Source of the DNA: Candidatus Rokuibacteriota bacterium
GTDB taxonomy: Bacteria; Methylomirabilota; Methylomirabilia; Rokubacteriales; CSP1-6
DNA length: 32,225 bases
Assembly: GCA_003220495.1 (NCBI GenBank)
Contig: QHSP01000109.1
Coordinates: forward strand, 1-32,225
Direction of reading: 5' to 3'
How positions within the stretch are numbered: position 1 is the stretch's first letter; the number at the start of each line of letters is the position of its first letter. Positions 1 through 7,295 of this stretch are shown in pieces. Both the position numbers and the translations under genes were made by a program. Below the pieces are notes generated by a model, which saw nothing but the letters and a program-made list of their open reading frames with translations, did no database searches and had not been told where the DNA came from.

Positions 1-1665
1 ATCCTCGTCCTGTCCTCGCGTCTCACCGAGAATCGTCGTGCCGCGCTCCGGGCTCTGACCCGGGAGCTCGGCGAGCCGCGATTCGTGGCGTCCGGCGGGC
101 CGCCGCCGGACGTCTCCGAGTGCGACGCGATCGTCGTGGACGGGCCGCAGCCCGCCCAGCCCCTGCAGTTCCTGGGAGCGCTCCGGGCGGCCGTCGAGCG
201 TGGCGCCGCGCTGGTCGCGATCGGCGGCGCGCCGGTCGAGCGCGACGGCTTCTGGGCTGATCTGCTGGGGGCCGTCGCCGGCCCCGAGCCGCCGCGCGGC
301 GAGTACTACGCTCGAGTCACCGAGGCGCACTCGCACATCTCGGCCCGCGTCACGCGCGAGTTCGCGGTGGTCGACGGGTTCGTGCCGCTCATCCCGATCT
401 CGGACGGCCAGGTCATCGTCGACGTGAGCGTCGCGCTCCGCGACCTTGCCGCGGTCGTTGAGACGGCCCGCGGGGCGGGCCGCGTCGTCGCGTGCGGCCT
501 CGGTAACACGGACGCGGCGCTCCGCAACCCCGAGCTCGCCCAGCTGCTCGCGCGGGCGCTGCGTCCGGACCTGCACTGCTGCGGTCGCAACATCGGCGTG
601 GGCATCGTCGGCTACGGGCCGCTCGGCGGGATGGGCTACCACCACGGGCTCGGCGTGACCGCGACCGACGGGCTCGAGCTGGTCGCCGTGGTCGATCCCA
701 ACGTCGAGCGTCGGAAGGCCGCGGAGACGGATTTCCCGGGCGTACGGACGTACGCGGCGGTGAGCGAGCTCGTCAGCGACGAGGACGTCGAGGTGGCGCT
801 GGTCGCGACACCGCCGGCCCACCACGTGGCGCTGACGCTGACGCTCCTGCGCGGGGGGAAGCACGTGGCCTGCGAGAAGCCGCTCTGCCTGACCGTCGCG
901 GAGGCCGACCAGATCATCGCGACGGCGGCGGCGAGCCGGCGAATGCTGACCGTCCACCAGAACCGAAGGTGGGATCCGGACTTCGTGGCGCTCCGGCGCA
1001 CCGTCGGCGCCGGACTCCTCGGGGAGATCTTCAACGTCGAGACCTTCGTGGGCGGTTACGCGCACCCCTGCCGCACCTGGCACTCGGATACCGCGGTCTC
1101 GGGCGGCGCCGGTTACGACTGGGGCTCGCACCACGTCGACTGGGTGCTCCAGCTTCTCTCCGGGACGCCGCGCGTGGTGCAGGCGAACGGGCACAAGCGC
1201 GTCTGGCACGACGTGACGAACCTCGATCAGATCCGGGTACGCATGACGTGGGCCGACGGCCGCGAGGCCGAGTTTCTCCAGAGCGACATCGCCGCGGTCC
1301 GCCGCCCCAAGTTCTACGTGCAGGGCACGGCCGGCACGCTCGTCGGCTCGTACCGCACGATCACCCTCGAGGCGATCGAGCCGGGCCGCGGTTACGTGGC
1401 CACCCAGCCGCATCACGCCGAAGCGCCGGCCGAGCTCGTGCTGGCGCGCTACGAGAGCGGGTACGGGATCAGCGAGACCCGCCTGCCGCCGGCCGTCGAG
1501 CAGCCCTTCGCGTTTCACCGCAACCTCGCCGATCACCTGCATCTCGGCGAGCCGCTCGCGATCACCCCGGCGTCGGTCCGGCGTGTCATCGGCGTGCTCG
1601 AAGCCGCGCAGCGGTCGAGCACCCGCGGGGGCGCGCCCATCGTGCTCGAGGACGACGGGAGCTGA
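1..1665 (+). CDS. ThuA-like / Gfo-Idh-MocA oxidoreductase fusion (5' partial)
   Basis: The frame is open from base 1, so the gene starts upstream; the GTG at 85 is internal. 554 residues are visible. The first ~190 residues resemble the C-terminal part of a ThuA (trehalose-utilisation, glutamine-amidotransferase-like) domain, ending in GRVVACGLGNTDAALRNPEL. A complete Gfo/Idh/MocA oxidoreductase follows: Rossmann motif GVGIVGYGPLGGMG, then the family hallmark GGKHVACEKPL with its Lys, then the C-terminal substrate-binding domain. Such enzymes oxidise or reduce sugars and inositols with NAD(P). The next gene is another Gfo/Idh protein starting 1 nt after this stop, followed by a glycosyltransferase, which suggests cytoplasmic modification of a sugar or glycoside. 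The Gfo/Idh call is firm; the ThuA call is moderate because the N-terminus is missing. Substrate unknown. Confidence 0.85.
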   Translation: MLVLSSRLTENRRAALRALTRELGEPRFVASGGPPPDVSECDAIVVDGPQPAQPLQFLGALRAAVERGAALVAIGGAPVERDGFWADLLGAVAGPEPPRGEYYARVTEAHSHISARVTREFAVVDGFVPLIPISDGQVIVDVSVALRDLAAVVETARGAGRVVACGLGNTDAALRNPELAQLLARALRPDLHCCGRNIGVGIVGYGPLGGMGYHHGLGVTATDGLELVAVVDPNVERRKAAETDFPGVRTYAAVSELVSDEDVEVALVATPPAHHVALTLTLLRGGKHVACEKPLCLTVAEADQIIATAAASRRMLTVHQNRRWDPDFVALRRTVGAGLLGEIFNVETFVGGYAHPCRTWHSDTAVSGGAGYDWGSHHVDWVLQLLSGTPRVVQANGHKRVWHDVTNLDQIRVRMTWADGREAEFLQSDIAAVRRPKFYVQGTAGTLVGSYRTITLEAIEPGRGYVATQPHHAEAPAELVLARYESGYGISETRLPPAVEQPFAFHRNLADHLHLGEPLAITPASVRRVIGVLEAAQRSSTRGGAPIVLEDDGS

Positions 1666-1666
1666 C

Positions 1667-2650
1667 GTGCCTCTCCCCGCGTTGCCGGTCGGCTGGGGCG
1701 TGATCGGCGCCACGTCGCAGGTCGCCCAGAAGGCGGTGCTGCCCGCGATCGTCGCCAGCCCCGGCGCGCGCCTCGTCGCGGTCGCAAGCGAGAGCGCGGA
1801 CGACGGCGGCGCCGGCTGTTTCGAGCCGCTGCGGGTCCATCGCGCCTACGACGCCGTGCTCGACGATCCCGAGGTCGAGGCGGTCTACGTGCCGCTGCCC
1901 AACAGCCTGCACCGCGAGTGGGTCGTGCGCGCCGCCGCGGCCGGCAAGCACGTGCTCTGCGAGAAGCCGCTCGCCCCCACGGTGGCCGACGCGGAGGTGA
2001 TGACGGCCGCGTGCGAGATCGCGGCGGTCGCGCTGTGCGAGGCCTACATGACGCCGTTCCATCCGCGCGCGGCGGCGCTCGACACGCTCGTCGCGTCCGG
2101 CCGGCTCGGCGCGCTGCGCTTCGCTCGCGCGGCGTTCACGGGCGTGCTCGACCGCCGCGACGACCATCGCTGGCGTCCCGAGATGGGCGGCGGCGCGCTG
2201 CTCGACGTCGGTATCTACTGCGTCGCGCCGCTCCTGGCGGCTGCGGGCCGAACGCCCGCGCGAGTGGAGGCCTCGGCGACGCTGGCGAAGTCCGGTGTGG
2301 ACGTGTCGTTCTCGGGTTGGCTCGATTTCGGCGACGGGTTCACCGCGACGATCGAGTGCTCGTTCGACGCCCCGGAGCGGCAATTTCTCGAGATCGTCGG
2401 GACCGAGGCGTCGCTCGTCGTCGATCGCGCGTACACGCCCGGACCCGCGGACACGACGCTCACGCTCCGCGGCCGTGATGGTCGGGTGGAGGAGATCGTC
2501 ACGGGCGGCGCCGACCCGTATCGGGAGATGCTCGAGCATTTCCAGACGGTCGTGCGGACCGACGCCGCGCCGCGCCGGTCGTGCGCCGCCTCGATCACCT
2601 TGCTCGGCGTCCTCGAGCGCCTTCGCGCGGCGGCCGGGCTGGCGGCATGA
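1667..2650 (+). CDS. Gfo/Idh/MocA family oxidoreductase
   Basis: A 327-residue NAD(P)-dependent oxidoreductase. I take the GTG at 1667, 1 nt after the previous stop, because the Rossmann segment GWGVIGATSQVAQKAVLPAI then begins within the first ~15 residues, as is usual; a longer frame upstream only overlaps the previous gene. The nucleotide loop is GVIGAT rather than the commoner GxGxxG. The EKP hallmark is AGKHVLCEKPLAPT, and GGGALLDVGIYC is typical of the C-terminal domain (dihydrodiol dehydrogenase/xylose dehydrogenase-like group). It overlaps the downstream glycosyltransferase by ATGA, so the two are probably translationally coupled. Substrate not determinable; the two adjacent oxidoreductases may do successive steps on one sugar. 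Confidence 0.88.
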   Translation: MPLPALPVGWGVIGATSQVAQKAVLPAIVASPGARLVAVASESADDGGAGCFEPLRVHRAYDAVLDDPEVEAVYVPLPNSLHREWVVRAAAAGKHVLCEKPLAPTVADAEVMTAACEIAAVALCEAYMTPFHPRAAALDTLVASGRLGALRFARAAFTGVLDRRDDHRWRPEMGGGALLDVGIYCVAPLLAAAGRTPARVEASATLAKSGVDVSFSGWLDFGDGFTATIECSFDAPERQFLEIVGTEASLVVDRAYTPGPADTTLTLRGRDGRVEEIVTGGADPYREMLEHFQTVVRTDAAPRRSCAASITLLGVLERLRAAAGLAA

Positions 2651-3927
2651 AGCGAATCGGCGTCATCTCCGTTCACACCTGCCCCCTGGCCGCGCTCGGC
2701 GGCAAGGAGACCGGCGGGATGAACGTCTACGTCCGCGAGGTCGCGCGCCACCTCGGCCGGCTGGGGCTCGAGGTCGACGTCTTCACGCGCAAGCAGACGC
2801 CGGGTGTCCCGACCGTCGTCCCGCTCGGCTGGGGCGCGCGGGTGGTGCATATCGACGCGGGCCCGCAGCGGCCGGTGCCGCCGCCCGAGATCGTGCCCGA
2901 CCTCGACGAGTTCACCGACGGCGTGATGGCCTTCCAGCGCCGATCCGGCGCCGAGTACGCGCTGTTTCACGGTCACTACTGGCTGTCCGGCCTGGTGGCC
3001 GTCGAGCTCTCCCGACGTTTTCGCGGCGTTCCGGTGGTCCAGATGTTCCACACGCTGGGCGTCGTCAAGAACGCGCTGGCCGATCAGCCGGGGGACCAGG
3101 TCCCGCAAGCGCGGGTCGACGCCGAGGCGAGAGTGGCCGCGCGGGCGGACCGCATCGTGGCCGCGACGCCGCTGGAGAGCGCCGAGCTCGCGTGGTACTG
3201 CGGCGCCGACGTCGAGCGCGTGCGGACCATTCCCTGTGGAGTCGACGTCGAGCTCTTCAGCCCGGGCAGCACCGTCGCGGCGCGCGCGCGGCTGGGCCTG
3301 CATGCCGAGTGGGTCCTTCTCTTCGTGGGCCGGCCGGCTCCGGTCAAGGGTCTCGAGGTCCTCTTGCAGGCGCTCGCGCGCCTGAAGGCCGACGGGCTCG
3401 GCCGGGCGGACGTGCGCCTGGTGATCGTCGGCGGCGAGCTCAGCGACGAGGGCCACGAGGATCGCGCGCGGCTGCGGGCGCTGGCCGACTCGCTCGGCGT
3501 CGGCGCGTGGGTCGATTTCAAGGGACCCGAGCCGCAGTCGGCGCTCCCCGAGTACTACCGCGCCGCCGATCTCTGCCTGGTGCCGTCGCACCACGAGTCC
3601 TTCGGGATGGCGGCGCTCGAGGCGATGGCGTGCGGCGCCACGGTCGTCGCCTCGCGAGTCGGCGGCCTCGCCACGACGATCCAGGACGGCGTCACCGGCG
3701 TCCTCGTTCCGCCGCGCGACGAAGTCGCGCTCGCCTCGGCCATCGGATCGCTGCTCGCCGACGGACCGCGGCGGCGCACGCTCGGCCGGCACGCCGCCCG
3801 CTGGGCGCAGAGCTTCGCCTGGCCGACCGTGGCGCGAGCGCTCGTCGATCTCTACGAGGAGCTGGTGCCCGATCTGCGTCGGCCGGCGCCGGCTCCGGCC
3901 AGCGTGAACTGCGCGCTGGCGCTGTAG
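2647..3927 (+). CDS. Glycosyltransferase family 4 (GT4, GT-B fold)
   Basis: 426 residues. The ATG lies in an ATGA overlap with the preceding stop and opens directly on the N-terminal Rossmann strand MKRIGVISVHTCPLAALGG; GGMNVYVRE is typical of sucrose-phosphate-synthase/MshA-like GT4 enzymes. Other motifs are HGHYWLSGL, the linker IPCGVDVELFSPG, the donor-binding segment LLFVGRPAPVKG, and the C-terminal E-x7-E region HESFGMAALEAMACGATVVA with GGLATTIQDGVTG. It should transfer a sugar from a nucleotide sugar with retention of configuration in the cytoplasm. With the two oxidoreductases upstream it probably builds or modifies a glycoside. Sucrose-phosphate synthase is possible, but no phosphatase partner is visible. 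Confidence 0.88.
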   Translation: MKRIGVISVHTCPLAALGGKETGGMNVYVREVARHLGRLGLEVDVFTRKQTPGVPTVVPLGWGARVVHIDAGPQRPVPPPEIVPDLDEFTDGVMAFQRRSGAEYALFHGHYWLSGLVAVELSRRFRGVPVVQMFHTLGVVKNALADQPGDQVPQARVDAEARVAARADRIVAATPLESAELAWYCGADVERVRTIPCGVDVELFSPGSTVAARARLGLHAEWVLLFVGRPAPVKGLEVLLQALARLKADGLGRADVRLVIVGGELSDEGHEDRARLRALADSLGVGAWVDFKGPEPQSALPEYYRAADLCLVPSHHESFGMAALEAMACGATVVASRVGGLATTIQDGVTGVLVPPRDEVALASAIGSLLADGPRRRTLGRHAARWAQSFAWPTVARALVDLYEELVPDLRRPAPAPASVNCALAL

Positions 3928-3930
3928 CCC

Positions 3931-3972
3931 GCGGGCCTCCGGGCGGGGCCCGCGCCGAGCACTTCGCTCGGC
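3931..3972 (+). terminator. Tandem GC-rich hairpins after the glycosyltransferase
   Basis: Two consecutive stem-loops begin 3 nt after the stop at 3927. The first pairs GCGGGCC (3931-3937) with GGCCCGC (3947-3953) around a 9-nt loop. The second pairs GCCGAGC (3954-3960) with GCTCGGC (3966-3972) around ACTTC. There is no T-tract, so this is not a textbook intrinsic terminator. Position between genes of different function suggests a transcript 3' end or processing signal. Confidence 0.5.
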
Positions 3973-3992
3973 CAATCGCGATGGAAGCGGGC

Positions 3993-4493
3993 ATGATTGC
4001 ACGCATGGCGCGCTTCGTGATTTTTGTCGTCGCCTCGGCCGCGCTCGCCGGGTGCTCGACCGTCTCGCCGCCGACTCCCATCGGGGACCGCGCGGCCGAA
4101 TCCGCGCGGGGCCAGACCGTCGTCGCCCTCGCGAAGCAACACGTCGGCGCACCGTACCGCTGGGGCGGCTCGAGTCCGTCGGGCTTCGACTGCTCGGGTC
4201 TGGTTCGCTACGTGTACGCTCGGGTCGGGGTCGCACTGCCACACAACGCCGCCCAGCAGTACCGGCTCGGAACGCCCGTCGCGCGCGAGGACCTCGAGCC
4301 GGGTGACCTGGTCTTCTTCGATCGCCTGCGCCACAACGGGATCTACGTCGGCGACGGCCGCTTCATCCATGCCAGACAGACGGGGAGACGTGTCGCCATC
4401 GCCAGCCTCGACGACGAGTGGTACGCCGCGCACTTCGTCGGGGCGCGGCGACTCGATCCGCCGGCGCAGGCGGATGACGCGGAGGACCGCTAG
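3993..4493 (+). CDS. NlpC/P60 family lipoprotein (cell-wall endopeptidase)
   Basis: 166 residues. The N-terminus is a lipoprotein signal: a hydrophobic stretch ending in the lipobox LAG|C (Cys21), so the mature protein is lipid-anchored. An NlpC/P60 cysteine-peptidase domain follows: AKQHVGAPYRWGG, the nucleophile in GFDCSGLVRYVYA (Cys67), and candidate catalytic histidines in RHNGIYVG (His114) and RFIHARQTG (His126). Such proteins cleave peptide cross-links of peptidoglycan, usually at D-Glu-gamma-diaminopimelate. In-frame ATGs exist at 3981, 3993 and 4005; 3993 is preferred because GGAAG precedes it by 5 nt and the signal peptide keeps normal length. It converges on the VOC gene with a 9-nt gap. 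Confidence 0.88.
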   Translation: MIARMARFVIFVVASAALAGCSTVSPPTPIGDRAAESARGQTVVALAKQHVGAPYRWGGSSPSGFDCSGLVRYVYARVGVALPHNAAQQYRLGTPVAREDLEPGDLVFFDRLRHNGIYVGDGRFIHARQTGRRVAIASLDDEWYAAHFVGARRLDPPAQADDAEDR

Positions 4494-4502
4494 CCCTTCG
4501 CG

Positions 4503-4880
4503 TCAGGTCGGAAGCTGCATGAGCTGCAGGATGTTGCCATCGGGATCGGCGAAGGTCGCGACCCACCCGCCCCAATCCTCGCGCGCGGGCTCGCGGCTGA
4601 ACGCGACGCCGGCGCGAGCCAGACGCTCGTGGACGGCTCGGATGTCGGCGACCGTCAGGTTGAGCATGATCCGGAGCGACTCACGGCTGGCGCCGCGGAC
4701 CCGATCGTGCACCCCTACGCTCAGGCGTACGCCGCTCCAGTCGAAGTTGATGAAGTCCTCTTTCGCGGAGCGCGGCGTGAGCCCGAGCGTGTCACGGTAG
4801 AAGCGCGCCATCGCCGGGAATCGATCGGCCTCCGTCCAGATCAGCACCCCCGCGAGTCCCGCGATCGATCCCGCCGCCAT
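4503..4880 (-). CDS. VOC (glyoxalase/bleomycin-resistance) family protein
   Basis: A 125-residue single-domain vicinal-oxygen-chelate protein. FYRDTLGLTPR near the N-terminus and the C-terminal FADPDGNILQLMQL are the standard landmarks of the two beta-alpha-beta-beta-beta modules; the Glu normally ending the last strand as a metal ligand is replaced here by Gln (ILQLMQL). A Shine-Dalgarno GGGAGG (plus-strand 4886-4891) sits 5 nt upstream of the ATG. VOC members include glyoxalase I, dioxygenases, epimerases and antibiotic-binding proteins, and nothing here decides among them. It is divergent from the alpha/beta-hydrolase at 4994 and convergent with the NlpC/P60 gene. Confidence 0.85.
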   Translation of the reverse strand: MAAGSIAGLAGVLIWTEADRFPAMARFYRDTLGLTPRSAKEDFINFDWSGVRLSVGVHDRVRGASRESLRIMLNLTVADIRAVHERLARAGVAFSREPAREDWGGWVATFADPDGNILQLMQLPT

Positions 4881-4980
4881 CCGCGCCTCCCCGTGGATCG
4901 ACTTCGCCCGGGGAGATTCTATCGGAGGCGGGCGAGCCCGTCGCGGCCCGCGTCGAACGCCGGCTTCTCGCCAGCGATGC

Positions 4981-4986
4981 TAGGAT
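4981..4986 (+). promoter_or_regulatory. Candidate -10 box of a leaderless transcript
   Basis: TAGGAT lies exactly 7 nt before the ATG at 4994, the spacing at which transcription would begin at the start codon. The AGGA inside it could instead be a weak Shine-Dalgarno with 8-nt spacing. No convincing -35 element is visible. Confidence 0.35.
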
Positions 4987-4993
4987 TGGCGCC

Positions 4994-5878
4994 ATGACGA
5001 AGCCAGCGGGGTCTTCGGCGGCGGTGGTCGAGCGTCGCATCGTGGTCGCCCCCGGTGTCGAGCTGCACGTCGAGGTGCGAGCGGGGAATCGGGCGGCGGC
5101 TCCCTTCGTGCTCGTCCACGGCCTCGCGTCCAACGCGCGGCTCTGGGACGGCGTGGCCGAGCATCTTCACGCGGCGGGCCACACCGTGGTCGTGATCGAT
5201 CAGCGCGGGCACGGTCGCTCCGACGCTCCAGACTTCGGTTACGATCTGGACACCGCAGTCGCTGACCTTCTCACCGTGATCAACACGCTCGAGCTCGATC
5301 GTCCCGTTCTCGCCGGCCAGTCCTGGGGCGGCAACGTGGTGCTCGAGCTCGGCTGGCGGCGGCCGGAGGCCGTGCGCGGCATCGCCTGCGTCGACGGCGG
5401 CGTCATCGAGCTGTCCCAGGCGTTTCCCTCCTGGGAGGACTGCCTCGCGGCGCTGACGCCGCCGGCGCTCGACCACCTGACACTCGCCGAGCTCGAGACG
5501 CGCATTCGCAAGAGCGTGCCGCACTTCACCGATCGCGCCGTCGCGGCGTACCTGCATTGCTTCCGTGCGCGCCCCGACGGGACCATCGAGGCGCGGCTTT
5601 CCCTCCGCCGTCACCTCTCGATCCTGCGCTCGCTCTGGGAGCATCGTCCCTCGACCCGCTGGGCGACCCTGAAGACGCCTACGATGCTGCTGCTGGCGGA
5701 CAGCGGCGACGGCACCAGGACGTCTCGCAAGCGGAGCGCCGAGGCGGTGGCGCTCGCGGCCGGGGGCGCGATCCGCTCGGTCTGGTTCTCGCCCGGCCAC
5801 CACGACCTGCATCTCGAGTCTCCCGAGCGGGTGGCCGAGCTGTTCTTGCAGGCGCTCCGCGAGGGGTTCTTCGCGTGA
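4994..5878 (+). CDS. Alpha/beta-fold hydrolase
   Basis: 294 residues. The oxyanion-hole motif VHGLASNARLWDG lies near residue 41, followed by VVVIDQRGHGRSD, typical of epoxide-hydrolase/haloperoxidase-like members. The nucleophile elbow is GQSWGG (Ser110). The C-terminal catalytic His is in GHHDLHLESPERV. Likely reactions are hydrolysis of an ester, lactone or related bond; substrate unknown. There is no signal peptide, so it is cytoplasmic. It overlaps the next gene by GTGA (5875-5878), so it is probably co-translated with the S51-like/CysS_C fusion. Confidence 0.88.
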   Translation: MTKPAGSSAAVVERRIVVAPGVELHVEVRAGNRAAAPFVLVHGLASNARLWDGVAEHLHAAGHTVVVIDQRGHGRSDAPDFGYDLDTAVADLLTVINTLELDRPVLAGQSWGGNVVLELGWRRPEAVRGIACVDGGVIELSQAFPSWEDCLAALTPPALDHLTLAELETRIRKSVPHFTDRAVAAYLHCFRARPDGTIEARLSLRRHLSILRSLWEHRPSTRWATLKTPTMLLLADSGDGTRTSRKRSAEAVALAAGGAIRSVWFSPGHHDLHLESPERVAELFLQALREGFFA

Positions 5879-7185
5879 GCGCACGGACGCCGCGGATCCT
5901 CGCGATCATGGGCTCGGGCGAAACCGCGCCTACGATGGTCACGCCGCACCGCGAGATCGTTGCGCGGCTGGGCGAGCCGACCCCGCGCGCGGTCCTCCTC
6001 GACACGCCCTACGGGTTCCAGGAGAACGCGTCCGAGATCACGGAGCGCGCCGTCGAGTACTTCGCCCATCGCGTGCAGCTGACGATCGAGGCCGCCGGGT
6101 TTCTCGGGCCGCTCGCGGTCGACCAGAGCCATCGCTCGCCGCTGGCGGAAGCCGCCGCGCTGTCGCGGCTGCGCACGGCCGGGTTCGTCTTCGCCGGGCC
6201 GGGGAGTCCCTCGTACGCGCTGTCGGTCTGGCGAAGCTCGCCGGTGCCCGAGGCGCTCACCACCAAGCTCGCCGAGGGCGGCGCCGTCGTCTTCTCCAGC
6301 GCGGCGGCGCTGACACTCGGCCGCTTCAGCGTGCCGGTGTACGAGATCTACAAGGTCGGTCTGCCCGTGCACTGGCTCGACGGGCTCGATCTCATGCGGG
6401 CCGCCGGCTTCGACGGATCCTGCGTGGTGATCCCGCACTACGACAACGCCGAGGGCGGCACGCACGACACGCACTACTGCTATCTCGGCGAGCGGCGGCT
6501 CGCGGTGATGGAGGGGATGCTGCCCGACGACGCGTGGGTGCTCGGCATCGACGAGCACACCGTGCTGCTGGCCGATCTCGATGCGAAGACCGTCTCCGTG
6601 TCCGGGCGCGGCGGCCTCACCGTGCGCCGCCGCGGCAAGTCGCGCGTGTTCCCCTCGGGAACGCGGCTCACGGTGGACGAGCTGTGCTCGGCCGCCCGCG
6701 GCGAAGCTGAAACGGGCCGCCGCGCGGCGGAGCGCCCGGCCGCCGCTGCCGACGCCGAGGCCCCGACGCCGGGCAGCGGGCCGGCGCCGAAGCGATCGCC
6801 CCTCCTGACCGAGGTGACGCGGCTCGAGCAAGTGTTCGAGACGGCGATCGCCGGGCGCCGAGCTTCCGAGGCGGCCGAGGCGATTTTGAATCTCGACCGG
6901 ACCATCGCCGAGTGGGCGGCCGATACGCTGCAGACCGACGATCCAGACCGCGCGCGCGCCGTTCTCCACTCGCTGGTTCAGCGACTCGGCGAGGCGGCGG
7001 CGGGCGGGCTGCGCGATCCTCGAGAGCTCCTGGCTCCCCTGGTGGAGAGCCTGATCACGCTCCGGGGAGAGCTGCGCGCCGCGAAAGCATGGGAGCTGGC
7101 CGATCGCGTCCGCGACCGGTTGATCGCGGCCCGCATCGAGCTCCGGGATACGCCCGGCGGGACCGTCTGGGAGCTGCGCGAGTAG
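5875..7185 (+). CDS. Cyanophycinase/S51-like domain fused to CysRS C-terminal-like domain
   Basis: 436 residues, GTG start in a GTGA overlap. Residues ~7-270 look like a class I glutamine-amidotransferase-like/peptidase S51 (cyanophycinase-type) domain: ILAIMGSGETAPTM, FVFAGPGSPSYAL, the presumed nucleophile region VVFSSAAAL (Ser142), and GIDEHTVLL, close to the GIDE signature of cyanophycinases. A low-complexity Ala/Pro-rich linker (~275-305) follows. Residues ~310-436 are helical and end in AWELADRVRDRL and RDTPGGTVWE, the pattern of the C-terminal tail of cysteinyl-tRNA synthetases (CysS_C). No synthetase catalytic motifs (HIGH, KMSKS) are present. Possible role: peptidase or amidase acting on a tRNA-linked or cysteine-related substrate, which is speculative. 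Confidence 0.78.
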   Translation: MSARTPRILAIMGSGETAPTMVTPHREIVARLGEPTPRAVLLDTPYGFQENASEITERAVEYFAHRVQLTIEAAGFLGPLAVDQSHRSPLAEAAALSRLRTAGFVFAGPGSPSYALSVWRSSPVPEALTTKLAEGGAVVFSSAAALTLGRFSVPVYEIYKVGLPVHWLDGLDLMRAAGFDGSCVVIPHYDNAEGGTHDTHYCYLGERRLAVMEGMLPDDAWVLGIDEHTVLLADLDAKTVSVSGRGGLTVRRRGKSRVFPSGTRLTVDELCSAARGEAETGRRAAERPAAAADAEAPTPGSGPAPKRSPLLTEVTRLEQVFETAIAGRRASEAAEAILNLDRTIAEWAADTLQTDDPDRARAVLHSLVQRLGEAAAGGLRDPRELLAPLVESLITLRGELRAAKAWELADRVRDRLIAARIELRDTPGGTVWELRE

Positions 7186-7229
7186 CCGCGCTCGCTAACC
7201 GCCGCGTCGTTACCCCGCGCGAACGTGCC

Positions 7230-7253
7230 GAGGGGCGGCCCGAGCCGCCCCTC
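7230..7253. terminator. Bidirectional terminator-like hairpin
   Basis: A perfect 9-bp stem, GAGGGGCGG (7230-7238) with CCGCCCCTC (7245-7253) around a 6-nt loop, lies between the convergent genes ending at 7185 and 7296. No T-tract follows on either strand, so the call rests on stem strength and position. Confidence 0.55.
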
Positions 7254-7295
7254 GCGTTGAATCAGAAGACCTGAGCGACCGGTTCCGGACGGCGG

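Noticed and set aside
1586-4242. Long minus-strand frames opposite the Gfo/Idh and GT4 genes
   Set aside because: They are Arg-rich shadow translations without recognisable motifs; the opposite strand carries conserved enzyme motifs.
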